From contig NZ_JAFBDU010000001.1 in the NCBI RefSeq assembly GCF_016908395.1, positions 930,001 through 994,000 on the forward strand: DNA of 64,000 nt, read 5' to 3'. Position numbers and translations under genes: made by a program. The notes beneath the pieces are model-generated. The model saw only the letters and a program-made list of their open reading frames with translations, made no database searches and was not told the origin of the DNA. Within the stretch, counting starts at the first letter, position 1, and each line of letters opens with the position of its first letter. Positions 55,183 through 63,446 of the stretch are shown here, one piece after another. The stretch is from Metabacillus crassostreae. GTDB lineage: Bacteria > Bacillota > Bacilli > Bacillales > Bacillaceae.

Positions 55183-56650
55183 TTTCTTCACCCTTTGTAG
55201 TAGAAAGTTGTTGTAAAGCCTTAACCATCCCATATTTATTGATTTCTATTAAATGCGTTATAACGGAATTTGTCATATTCTTAATTTCAGTCAAGTCGTA
55301 ACCCCAAATGGATTCTTCTGACAAAATGTTTTTCACCAAATTTCGTATGCTATCATCACTTTCATTACAGTTACTCCATAGCTTTTGAAATAAAGTGATA
55401 GTATCTTGATCATCTATAAGATTTATTTTTTCTTCTCCTCGATATCCACGGTAAAAATAAATTAATGCACTTAGTGAAAAAACAATCCCTTTTGGTAGCT
55501 TGTTAAATTTCTTTTCATAATCCATTAAAGTTGGTAAAAGCCTCGTTTGAAATTTTGAAATAGAGTTTAACGAGATGCTTAGTAAATAATGATGGATAAA
55601 CGGATTTTTAAATCGATCACTTACATCTTTTGCATATTGCCTCATTTCTTCTTGAGGAAAATTCATGCTTGGTATTATTTCTTCATTGATTACTGTCTGT
55701 ATATAATCTTTTACAACATCTGCTGTTACAGCTTCTCTAACAGTGTTCAAGCCTGATAAATAGGCTACAGGTGTCATTAATGTATGTGCTCCGTTTAAAA
55801 TTCTTACCTTCTTAATGCGGTAAGAATGTAGATCATTGACTATATGAACATTCAAGCCAATCTTATGAGCAGGAAATTCTTCCTTTAACCACTCTGGACC
55901 TTCTATAACAAACAGATGGTATTTTTCACCTACAACAATGAGGTTATCTCTATATCCCAAATCTTCCGTTTTTTGTTTTACACTATCCTTTGGAAAGCCT
56001 GGGACAATTCGATCAACTAATGTATTACAGAAGGTATTTGCATTATTTAGCCATTCACTAAATTCCTTAGGTAAGCTCCAATTTTTAGTATGCCTTTGAA
56101 TGATTGTTTTTAACTTCTCACCATTATCTTCGATTAATTCACAAGGAAGGATGATAAAACCTTTTGAAACATCTCCATTATAATATTGATATCTTTCGTA
56201 TAAAAAAGCAGTCAATTTTGCTGGAAAGCTTTTCTGAGGAATATCTGTTAATGTTTCATTTTGAACATAAGATATTCCCGCTTCAGTTGTATTCGATATA
56301 ATAAATCGCAAATCTGGATTTTTAGCCATGTTTAAATATTCTTCATATTCATTAAAAAGATTAATTCCTCTACTTATTGACTGAATAACCTCATGCTCAT
56401 TAATAGAAGTATTATTCATCATTCCTTGTAAATATAAAGTATACAACCCTTCCTGTTCATTGATTAAATCCACTGCCCCATTTTCGGTAGATTGTACGAC
56501 AACAACACTCCCCTTAAATAGTCCATGCTTATTCATCTCATGAATCTGCCAATCACAAAATGCTCGTAAAAAATTACCAGTTCCAAATTGAAGAACTTTT
56601 TCAGGAAACCCATGCTCAACACTCAATAAGGACTTTGATAGTCGTTCCAT
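55166..56650 (-). CDS. uxaB: Tagaturonate reductase (altronate oxidoreductase)
   Basis: A 494-residue mannitol dehydrogenase family enzyme reducing tagaturonate to altronate with NADH. The N-terminal Rossmann block is VLQFGTGNFLRAFCDWQIHEMN near 20-41; the catalytic region has RIKKVRILNGAHTLMTPVAYLSG near 282, with the family Lys and the NGAH motif. ATG 56650 follows AAGGGGG; an in-frame GTG at 56674 is less likely. An operator-like site precedes it at 56669, and a perfect palindrome at 56685. Confidence 0.92.
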   Translation of the reverse strand: MERLSKSLLSVEHGFPEKVLQFGTGNFLRAFCDWQIHEMNKHGLFKGSVVVVQSTENGAVDLINEQEGLYTLYLQGMMNNTSINEHEVIQSISRGINLFNEYEEYLNMAKNPDLRFIISNTTEAGISYVQNETLTDIPQKSFPAKLTAFLYERYQYYNGDVSKGFIILPCELIEDNGEKLKTIIQRHTKNWSLPKEFSEWLNNANTFCNTLVDRIVPGFPKDSVKQKTEDLGYRDNLIVVGEKYHLFVIEGPEWLKEEFPAHKIGLNVHIVNDLHSYRIKKVRILNGAHTLMTPVAYLSGLNTVREAVTADVVKDYIQTVINEEIIPSMNFPQEEMRQYAKDVSDRFKNPFIHHYLLSISLNSISKFQTRLLPTLMDYEKKFNKLPKGIVFSLSALIYFYRGYRGEEKINLIDDQDTITLFQKLWSNCNESDDSIRNLVKNILSEESIWGYDLTEIKNMTNSVITHLIEINKYGMVKALQQLSTTKGEENEIIH

Positions 56651-56668
56651 TACATTTCCCCCTTTTTT

Positions 56669-56684
56669 ATGCACACGTTAACAT
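56669..56684. promoter_or_regulatory. uxaB: Operator-like site before uxaB
   Basis: ATGCACACGTTAACAT differs from the site before uxaC (59213-59228) at one base of 16. Likely bound by the LacI-type regulator encoded between the two genes, although it also resembles cre with one mismatch. Confidence 0.6.
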
Positions 56685-56715
56685 TTTAAATTTGGGGTCA
56701 GACCCCAAATTTAAA
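56685..56715. repeat. 31-base perfect palindrome (GGGGTC-A-GACCCC core)
   Basis: Arms of 15 bases, TTTAAATTTGGGGTC and its exact complement around one central A at 56700. It overlaps the stop codon of the LacI-type gene (56711-56713). The GGGGTCAGACCCC core is found as a REP-like repeat in many bacteria. Here it may also act as terminator or mRNA stabiliser. Confidence 0.85.
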
Positions 56716-57718
56716 TTTTCACCACATCAACTGTTTGTCGATTAACTAATTCTGTTTTTAATAATAGTAGCTCTGAACGTTGAACAGCATCACCTTCTAT
56801 TAATCTCAATAATCGTTTTGCTCCAAATGTACTTATTTGTTCAATTGGCCTTTTTACAGTTGTCAGTGCTGGTGTTGTATATTTAGAAAAACCGATATCA
56901 TCAAAGCCGATAATTGAAAAATCATCAGGTACAGATAATCCTACTTCAGTTATAGCCTTTATGGCTCCTATAGCCATATCATCATTTGAACAAAAAACCG
57001 CAGTTGGTTTTACCTTTAATGAGATTAATTCATTCATTGCTATATATCCACTTTCCATATCATAATTTCCTTGAATCATATATTGTTGTGAAATCGTCAG
57101 CTTGTGCTCAATCATACTATCCAAATATCCTTGTTTACGTTCTATTGTTGAGCGGAAATGTGGAGTGCCTTCAATAATTGCAATTCTTTTATGATTGTGT
57201 TGTATAAGAAGATTTACTGCCTCATACGCACCTTCACGATCATTTGATAAAATGTTTACGATCGATTGATCTTCAACAAGACGATTTAAAATAACAAGTG
57301 GAATTTCTTGTTTTATTACATGATAAATAAATGAATTATCTACATCACTCTGACTCATAACGATTATTCCATCAAATCTTTTCCGGCTGATCGAACTAAA
57401 ATCTTCTAATTCTTCAATTCCTTTAATAATTAAGCTGTAATGATCATCAATTTGATTGGTAACACCTTTAATCGTTTCAGCAAGAAAACTTGACGAAGTT
57501 CCCTCTGTTAAACTAGTTAAAAACAATCCGATTGTATATGACTTTTGCAAAACTAAACTTCTCGCATTTACATCAGGAGCATAGTTTAACTGTTGTGCAA
57601 TTTCTTTAATTTTCCGTTTTGTATCTTCTTTTAATAGCGGACTATTGTTTAGTGCTCTTGAAACAGTAGTATGTGAAACATTAGCTAGCTTTGCAATATC
57701 CTTTATCGTAACTCCCAC
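56711..57718 (-). CDS. exuR: LacI-family regulator of hexuronate genes
   Basis: A 335-residue LacI/GalR-type regulator: helix-turn-helix at the N-terminus (TIKDIAKLANVSHTTVSRAL, then hinge NVNARSLV), followed by a periplasmic-binding-protein-like sensor domain (IGLFLTS, VNLLIQHNHKRIAIIEG, FSIIGFDDIGFSKYTTPALTTV). Encoded between uxaC and uxaB, the place where B. subtilis has exuR. It probably binds the sites at 59213 and 56669 and releases them on galacturonate or a breakdown product. Naming as ExuR is by context. Confidence 0.87.
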   Translation of the reverse strand: MGVTIKDIAKLANVSHTTVSRALNNSPLLKEDTKRKIKEIAQQLNYAPDVNARSLVLQKSYTIGLFLTSLTEGTSSSFLAETIKGVTNQIDDHYSLIIKGIEELEDFSSISRKRFDGIIVMSQSDVDNSFIYHVIKQEIPLVILNRLVEDQSIVNILSNDREGAYEAVNLLIQHNHKRIAIIEGTPHFRSTIERKQGYLDSMIEHKLTISQQYMIQGNYDMESGYIAMNELISLKVKPTAVFCSNDDMAIGAIKAITEVGLSVPDDFSIIGFDDIGFSKYTTPALTTVKRPIEQISTFGAKRLLRLIEGDAVQRSELLLLKTELVNRQTVDVVKI

Positions 57719-57775
57719 TCAAACAACCTACCTTCAACACCTATTTAAGCTAGAATATCATAGCTTATTCTTAGG

Positions 57776-59188
57776 TTACAATGCAGAATCAAAGAGAAAG
57801 TAATCTCTTGCATTATAATAAGAAATCCCTTGGACAATCTTTCCTAACATATCTATATCATTAGGCACTTCTCCATTTTCGACCCATTCACCAATCAACT
57901 GACAAACCAATCTTCTAAAATACTCGTGTCTTGTATACGAAAGAAAACTTCTCGAGTCTGTTAACATGCCAATAAATTGACTAAATAAACCAATACTAGC
58001 TAATGTTTTCATTTGATTCAGCATACCTTCCTTTTGGTCATTAAACCACCATGCTGTTCCAAATTGCATTTTGCCGCGAACTCCACCACCCTGATAACTG
58101 CCAATTATACTTGCAAGGGGTTCATTGTCTTTAGGATTTAGTGAATAAAGAATTGTTTTCGGCAGTTTATTTTCTTTTTCTAAAGCATCAAGTAATTGAC
58201 AAAGTGGTTTTGCAATCTGTTCATCGTTCATACAATCAAAGCCAGTATCAGGCCCAAGAAATTCTAGCATTCTCGTATTATTATTTCTCAATGCATTAAT
58301 ATGTAGCTGCATTGCCCAACCTAATTCAGCATATTTTTCACCTAGGAATACTAATGTAAAAGTTTTATACTTAGCTTCATCTTCTATAGATACCTTCTCA
58401 CCCAGTAATGCTTTTTTGAAAATATTATTCACCTCAATTTGAGTAGCTTCAGCAAATAACATGGTATCTATTGCATGATCCGAAACTCTACCACCTAATG
58501 CATGAAAAAATTCAATTCTAGATTCTAGTGCATGTAGCAGATCCAAATAATTTTCAATCTTTGTTTTTGTGATAAGAGATAGTTTTTCAATCCAATCCGT
58601 AAATGTATCTTTATTAAGTTCTAATGCTTTATCAGGACGAAAACTTGGTAATACTCTTACATGAAAGTCATTTTCTTCAGCTAATTTTTGATGATATTCC
58701 AATGAATCAACAGGATCATCTGTTGTACAAATAACTTCAACCTTAGACTTTTTTATTAATTCTCTTACAGCATTATCCTTTTGTGACAACACCGTATTTA
58801 CTTTCTCCCATATTTTTGGTGCTGTTTGCTCATTCAAAATCTCAGATATACCAAAATAACGCTGCAGCTCTAAATGCGTCCAATTATAAAGAGGATTTCC
58901 TATCGTCATAGGTACTGTTTTTGCCCAAGCGATAAATTTTTCATAATCACTTGCATCACCTGTAATATATTTTTCTTCAATACCATTTGCTCTCATAGCT
59001 CGCCACTTATAATGATCTCCATATAACCATGCTTCTGTTATATTCTTAAATTGTTTATTTTCATAAATCTCCTTAGGACTAAGATGGCAGTGATAATCAA
59101 TAATAGGCATTTTTTTAGCATAGTTGTGAAAAAGCGTTTCTGCTACCTTATTTGATAATAAGAAGTTTTCTCCCATAAAAGTATTCAA
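57776..59188 (-). CDS. uxaC: Glucuronate/galacturonate isomerase
   Basis: A 470-residue enzyme converting D-galacturonate to tagaturonate and D-glucuronate to fructuronate. MPIIDYHCHLSPKEIYENK near 27-45 carries the metal HxH; ICTTDDPVDSLEYH lies near 170, and the end has SLNPKDNEPLASIIGSYQGG and FIGMLTDSRSFLSYTRHEYFRR. TTG 59188 follows AAAGGGGAG; it gives an N-terminus like B. subtilis UxaC. First gene of the uxaC-exuR-uxaB-uxaA transcript. Confidence 0.94.
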   Translation of the reverse strand: MNTFMGENFLLSNKVAETLFHNYAKKMPIIDYHCHLSPKEIYENKQFKNITEAWLYGDHYKWRAMRANGIEEKYITGDASDYEKFIAWAKTVPMTIGNPLYNWTHLELQRYFGISEILNEQTAPKIWEKVNTVLSQKDNAVRELIKKSKVEVICTTDDPVDSLEYHQKLAEENDFHVRVLPSFRPDKALELNKDTFTDWIEKLSLITKTKIENYLDLLHALESRIEFFHALGGRVSDHAIDTMLFAEATQIEVNNIFKKALLGEKVSIEDEAKYKTFTLVFLGEKYAELGWAMQLHINALRNNNTRMLEFLGPDTGFDCMNDEQIAKPLCQLLDALEKENKLPKTILYSLNPKDNEPLASIIGSYQGGGVRGKMQFGTAWWFNDQKEGMLNQMKTLASIGLFSQFIGMLTDSRSFLSYTRHEYFRRLVCQLIGEWVENGEVPNDIDMLGKIVQGISYYNARDYFLFDSAL

Positions 59189-59212
59189 GCTCTTCTCCCC
59201 TTTGAATGTTTT

Positions 59213-59228
59213 ATGCACACGTGAACAT
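59213..59228. promoter_or_regulatory. uxaC: Operator-like site before uxaC
   Basis: ATGCACACGTGAACAT, one base different from the site before uxaB, 25 bases before the uxaC start codon. Confidence 0.6.
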
Positions 59229-59413
59229 TACAATTTAATGATAAGTCATAATTTCTGAATAATCAATGTATTACTTTGAATTAACTTTACATTATTTAGT
59301 AACATAGTATTAACTTGACGCGAAACATTTTAAACAATTCTTCATCTCATTAGCTGTCATTCTATATAATTTCTGATGTTCCGGTACATTGTGTCCTAAT
59401 CATGACAAAAGAA

Positions 59414-59440
59414 GACACATCCATTAAGAAATGTGCCTTT
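59414..59440 (-). terminator. Terminator of the pentapeptide-repeat gene
   Basis: Leftward stem GGCACAT / ATGTGTC (one G-U pair), followed by TTCTTTT. Confidence 0.65.
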
Positions 59441-59454
59441 TACATAATATAATA

Positions 59455-59898
59455 TTAGGCTCTACGCTTTAGTAATTCCTCTACTAAAACACCGTTTATT
59501 TTCAAACCACTAATATCACAATCTTCAATCTCCACATTCGATAAATTACATTTTCTAAGTTGACCATTTGTCAAATCACAATTTTCAAACTTGATCGGTT
59601 TATATTGACCATCTGCCTGATAATTTGCTTCACCTTCGATAGGAAGAACAATATTACGAAATTCAGTTCCATATAAATGAACAGAGTTAATAGAAGCATG
59701 TGTAAAATTTGCATGCTGAATTTCTGCTCCCGATAAATTCACATCATTGAATACCATGTCTTTCATATTGACATTATTAATTTTTGTTTTAGCCAAACTA
59801 ACATTTTCTATGTCTAGAGACTCAGCGTTTACTTCATTCCACATAGATCCCGAAATATCCATCGATTGCAAATCTAATTTTTGGATTTTTAAAGCCAA
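59455..59898 (-). CDS. Pentapeptide-repeat protein
   Basis: A 147-residue protein built of about twenty A(D/N)LXX-like pentads (for example IENVS LAKTK INNVN MKDMV FNDVN LSGAE IQHAN), interrupted near residues 80-100 by a loop (VLPIEGEANYQADGQYK), and resumed (FENCD LTNGQ LRKCN LSNVE IEDCD). It should form a right-handed quadrilateral beta-helix. Some such proteins mimic DNA and protect gyrase, but most, including close Bacillus relatives, have no known role. GGAGGA lies before the ATG. Confidence 0.82.
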   Translation of the reverse strand: MALKIQKLDLQSMDISGSMWNEVNAESLDIENVSLAKTKINNVNMKDMVFNDVNLSGAEIQHANFTHASINSVHLYGTEFRNIVLPIEGEANYQADGQYKPIKFENCDLTNGQLRKCNLSNVEIEDCDISGLKINGVLVEELLKRRA

Positions 59899-60036
59899 TT
59901 GTAAAATCCTCCTTTATATTATATTAAGTTAAAATACAATATAAAATATTCTGCAAGATCTAGTTTTCTCCTTCTATTTTTTTGTAAATTAATGTTAATT
60001 TAATCACGATAGAATTCAATTTCTTCTAAAGCTTTT

Positions 60037-60186
60037 TTAATGTGTATCAATATTTCCCTCTAAAATCCTACTTTTATTTGAATCATTATCAACATCAGAG
60101 CTTCCTAAATTTGTTATTAAAATATTAATAACGATAAACAAAATAAATAGTAACCACACCCACCATTTTGATAGAGCCTTCCTCAT
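60037..60186 (-). CDS. Small single-span membrane protein, 49 residues
   Basis: ATG 60186 with GGGGGAG ten bases upstream opens a frame of 49 residues. MRKALSKW is followed by a membrane helix (WVWLLFILFIVINILITNLG) and a polar tail (SSDVDNDSNKSR). Positive residues before the helix place the N-terminus inside. No family recognised; probably real because of the ribosome binding site and the clean membrane topology. Confidence 0.55.
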   Translation of the reverse strand: MRKALSKWWVWLLFILFIVINILITNLGSSDVDNDSNKSRILEGNIDTH

Positions 60187-60335
60187 ATTCAAATTTCTCC
60201 CCCTTCCTATTTACTTGTAGAGTAATAAATAATTTCACTAACAAGATTTGATGGTGATCTATATGTTCTATCTATTTCTCTGTCTTAAAACTAGTATATC
60301 CTTCCTCTCTGCTATTTCCACCTTAAGAAATTTGT

Positions 60336-60364
60336 TTGACACACATATTAGCTATTGGTAATAT
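60336..60364 (+). promoter_or_regulatory. SigmaA promoter of the cadmium resistance operon
   Basis: TTGACA (60336-60341), 17-base spacer, TAATAT (60359-60364). Confidence 0.82.
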
Positions 60365-60380
60365 GATATCAATATATATA

Positions 60381-60402
60381 TATATTAGTAATTACTAATA
60401 TA
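60381..60402. promoter_or_regulatory. ArsR-type operator
   Basis: A perfect 22-base palindrome with half-site TATATTAGTAA, placed 17 bases after the -10 box and just before the regulator's ribosome binding site. Typical position for metal-released autorepression. Confidence 0.8.
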
Positions 60403-60414
60403 ACGGAGGTAAGT

Positions 60415-60735
60415 ATGGAAAATATAGATGTTGATATGAAAGTTAAATTTCTACGTGGATTTGCAGATAAAACACGTATACAAATACTTGAAGCTATAAA
60501 ATCTGAAGAAAAAACAGTATCTCAAATCGTAAAGGAATTAAACGGGAATCAATCTAATATTTCTCAACATTTAACCTGCTTAAAAGGCTGTGGTTTGATT
60601 GTTGGAAGACAAGAAGGAAAATATGTTTTTTATAGCCTGGCTAGTGAACAAATCCGAGAATTACTAACGATGTTCGATGTAGTACTTGGAGATGTTCAAC
60701 ATCAAGTAGCCTGTTGTGAGCGACATCTTGATTAG
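60415..60735 (+). CDS. ArsR-family cadmium/lead sensor, CmtR-like
   Basis: A 106-residue winged-helix repressor. The recognition helix SNISQHLTCLKGCGL carries Cys55 and Cys59, and the C-terminus has Cys100, Cys101 and His104. Mycobacterial CmtR senses cadmium and lead with Cys57, Cys61 and Cys102, the same layout, whereas CadC and CzrA use other sites. GGAGG precedes the ATG. The stop lies nine bases before the CadA start, so the pair is cotranscribed and derepressed by metal. Confidence 0.87.
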   Translation: MENIDVDMKVKFLRGFADKTRIQILEAIKSEEKTVSQIVKELNGNQSNISQHLTCLKGCGLIVGRQEGKYVFYSLASEQIRELLTMFDVVLGDVQHQVACCERHLD

Positions 60736-60744
60736 GAGTTGGTG

Positions 60745-63297
60745 ATGAGTATGTCAGATAAATGTTGTAATACAAATAAGTCATTGGAAAATGATCGAGC
60801 CTGTTGTACTACCACTGTGAAAGAGGTTACAAAAGCTGTTACATCTAACACAAATTGTTGTAGTAATGACCATGCAAATAAAATTCAAGAAAAAAAGGAA
60901 GTAAAGCAAACTTGCTGTAATGTCACAAAAGAAGCATATAATCAATCTAAGGTTGATATTAATAGCACAGTTTTCAGTAATGACAAAGAATCATTAGATA
61001 AATTCGAATACCTTATACATGGTATGGATTGCCCCTCTTGTGCCCTAACCATAGAAAAAGGGCTAAAGGGATTAAAAGCTGTTCGAGAAGTAAAAGTGAA
61101 TTATAATACGGCCAAACTCCATGTACTTGGTCATAGAAACTCCGCTTTTGAAATAGAAAGTCAAGTAAAAAAACTAGGATTTACAATAGAAGCACTGACA
61201 AAAAATAAAAACCTACAAACCTATAATATTGAAGGCATGGACTGTGGGAGCTGTGCTAAAAGCATTGAAAATCATCTTCATACCATTTCATCTGTAAAAA
61301 GTGTTTCAGTTAACTTTTCTACTGGCAAAATGAAGCTCGAGCATGAAAATAGTGTCGAGGAAATCATCTCAGAAGTAGCAAAAATAGGGTTTAAGGCGAC
61401 ATTACAGAAGAAAGGGAACACAAGTCAAACTCCCCAAAAAAATAATGAATTTGGATCAATTATTGTTTCAGGAGTATTAATAGCACTTGGATTTATTGGT
61501 TCGTATACAGATATTTCTCCTATGATGTCAACTTTCTTATATGCTTTCGCAATGGTTTTAAGTGGCTATAAGCCTGTAAAAAGTGCTTTTTATTCGATAA
61601 GAAGTCGTTCATTAGATATGAATGTTCTAATGTCTGTTGCAGCAATTGGAGCTGCTCTGATTGGTGAATGGCTAGAAGGTGCAACAGTGGTATGGTTATT
61701 TGCTCTAGGTACAACACTTCAAAACAAATCAATAGAGCATACAAGGAATTCAATTCGTAACTTAATGGATCTAGCTCCAGCAGAAGCTTGGGTTAGAGTT
61801 GGAGAGACTTTAACAAAAAAGCCTGTTGAAGACATTTCAATCGATGAGATCATTATTGTAAAACCTGGCGATAAAATACCGTTAGATGGCGAAATTATCG
61901 TTGGCGAATCAAGTGTTAATCAAGCACCCATAACCGGAGAATCTATTCCAGTTGATAAAAATATTGGTGATTCCGTTTATGCAGGATCAATAAATGAAAA
62001 TGGTTCAATTGAAATAAAAGTAACTAAATTAGTTGAAGATACAACAATAGCTAAAATTATTCACCTAGTTGAAGAAGCGCAAGAACAAAAAGCTCCAACA
62101 CAAGCTTTTGTAGATAAATTTGCACGTATTTATACTCCGGTTGTGTTTATTTTAGCACTACTAGTAATGATAATACCCCCTCTTCTCACTCTTGGTTCCT
62201 GGGGTGAATGGTTTTATAAGGGTTTGGAATTATTAGTTGTTGCATGTCCCTGTGCTTTAGTTATTTCTACTCCAGTCGCTATCGTATCTGCAATCGGCAA
62301 TGCGGCAAGAAACGGTGTGTTAATTAAAGGTGGAACATTCTTGGAAACAGCAGGATCAATTAATGCAATAGCTTTTGATAAAACCGGGACATTAACAGAA
62401 GGAAAACCAGCTGTAACTGAAATTAAACCATATAACATGACAGAAAATGAACTTTTATCAATTGCTTTAACATTAGAAGAGCACTCTTCACATCCAATCG
62501 CCAAAACAATTGTAAATTATGTAAAAGAAAAAGGTATTTCTTCTAAAAAAGGTGATTTGTATAAAAGTATTGTTGGTAAAGGTGTTCAAGCTACCGTTGA
62601 AGGAAATGTATATTATGCTGGTAATCTAAAACTATTTGAAGATATGAATATAGCTTTAGATCATGTTAAGAAAGATGTTGAAACTATTCAAAACCTCGGT
62701 CGCACAGTAGTCATTATCGGTACAAAACATGATATAAAAGGATTGATATCTGTTTCAGATACAATTCGGAAAACCACTGTACACGCTTTGAACTCGTTAA
62801 AGCAAATAGGTGTGAAGCAAGTTGTTATGTTAACAGGTGATAATGATGGCACTGCTAGATTAATTTCAAAAGAAGCAAATATTAATCGTTATTTTTCTGA
62901 GCTATTGCCTGAGGATAAAGTAAGTGTTATTAAACAATTACAAAATGAAGGTCTTAAGGTTGCAATGGTTGGAGACGGAATTAATGATGCTCCTGCACTT
63001 GCTACAGCAGATTTAGGAATTGCTATGGGTGGAGCTGGTACAGATACTGCGATGGAAACTGCTGATATTGTACTTATGGCAGATAACCTTGAAAAACTTC
63101 CTCATACAATGAAGCTAAGTAGAAAAGCATTAACCATTATCAAACAAAATATCTGGTTTTCATTGATCATTAAATTTATTGCATTGGCCCTCATATTCCC
63201 AGGTTGGCTAACACTGTGGTTAGCTGTTTTAAGTGATACCGGTGCAGCTATAATTGTAATCTTGAATGCATTACGTCTCTTAAAAGTTAAACAATAA
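60745..63297 (+). CDS. cadA: Cadmium/zinc/lead-exporting P1B ATPase
   Basis: An 850-residue heavy-metal pump. It opens with a tail holding four Cys-Cys pairs (7-8, 20-21, 38-39, 57-58). Two metal-binding domains follow (GMDCPSC near 93-99, GMDCGSC near 164-170). Then come the membrane helices, the TGES actuator loop, the CPC ion motif in VVACPCALVIS, the phosphorylated Asp in FDKTGTLTEGKP, the HP motif SSHPIA and MVGDGINDAPAL. The CPC type with a CmtR-like regulator indicates Cd/Pb/Zn export rather than copper. ATG 60745 has AGGAG six bases before it. Confidence 0.93.
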   Translation: MSMSDKCCNTNKSLENDRACCTTTVKEVTKAVTSNTNCCSNDHANKIQEKKEVKQTCCNVTKEAYNQSKVDINSTVFSNDKESLDKFEYLIHGMDCPSCALTIEKGLKGLKAVREVKVNYNTAKLHVLGHRNSAFEIESQVKKLGFTIEALTKNKNLQTYNIEGMDCGSCAKSIENHLHTISSVKSVSVNFSTGKMKLEHENSVEEIISEVAKIGFKATLQKKGNTSQTPQKNNEFGSIIVSGVLIALGFIGSYTDISPMMSTFLYAFAMVLSGYKPVKSAFYSIRSRSLDMNVLMSVAAIGAALIGEWLEGATVVWLFALGTTLQNKSIEHTRNSIRNLMDLAPAEAWVRVGETLTKKPVEDISIDEIIIVKPGDKIPLDGEIIVGESSVNQAPITGESIPVDKNIGDSVYAGSINENGSIEIKVTKLVEDTTIAKIIHLVEEAQEQKAPTQAFVDKFARIYTPVVFILALLVMIIPPLLTLGSWGEWFYKGLELLVVACPCALVISTPVAIVSAIGNAARNGVLIKGGTFLETAGSINAIAFDKTGTLTEGKPAVTEIKPYNMTENELLSIALTLEEHSSHPIAKTIVNYVKEKGISSKKGDLYKSIVGKGVQATVEGNVYYAGNLKLFEDMNIALDHVKKDVETIQNLGRTVVIIGTKHDIKGLISVSDTIRKTTVHALNSLKQIGVKQVVMLTGDNDGTARLISKEANINRYFSELLPEDKVSVIKQLQNEGLKVAMVGDGINDAPALATADLGIAMGGAGTDTAMETADIVLMADNLEKLPHTMKLSRKALTIIKQNIWFSLIIKFIALALIFPGWLTLWLAVLSDTGAAIIVILNALRLLKVKQ

Positions 63298-63331
63298 ATA
63301 ATCGAAAATGCTCTAAAATGCCGTTATTCTA

Positions 63332-63367
63332 TTTATTAAGGCTCTTTTTTGAAAGAGCCTTAATAAA
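63332..63367. terminator. Hairpin between cadA and the hydroxylase gene
   Basis: A perfect 16-base stem (TTTATTAAGGCTCTTT and complement) with a four-base loop between convergent genes. No T run follows on either side, so termination is plausible but not certain. Confidence 0.6.
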
Positions 63368-63446
63368 TTACAAGCAACCATCACTCCACTTTTAAAAACA
63401 AAAAAGAGAAACATCTGGATGCTTCCCTATCACAATTTATCATATC

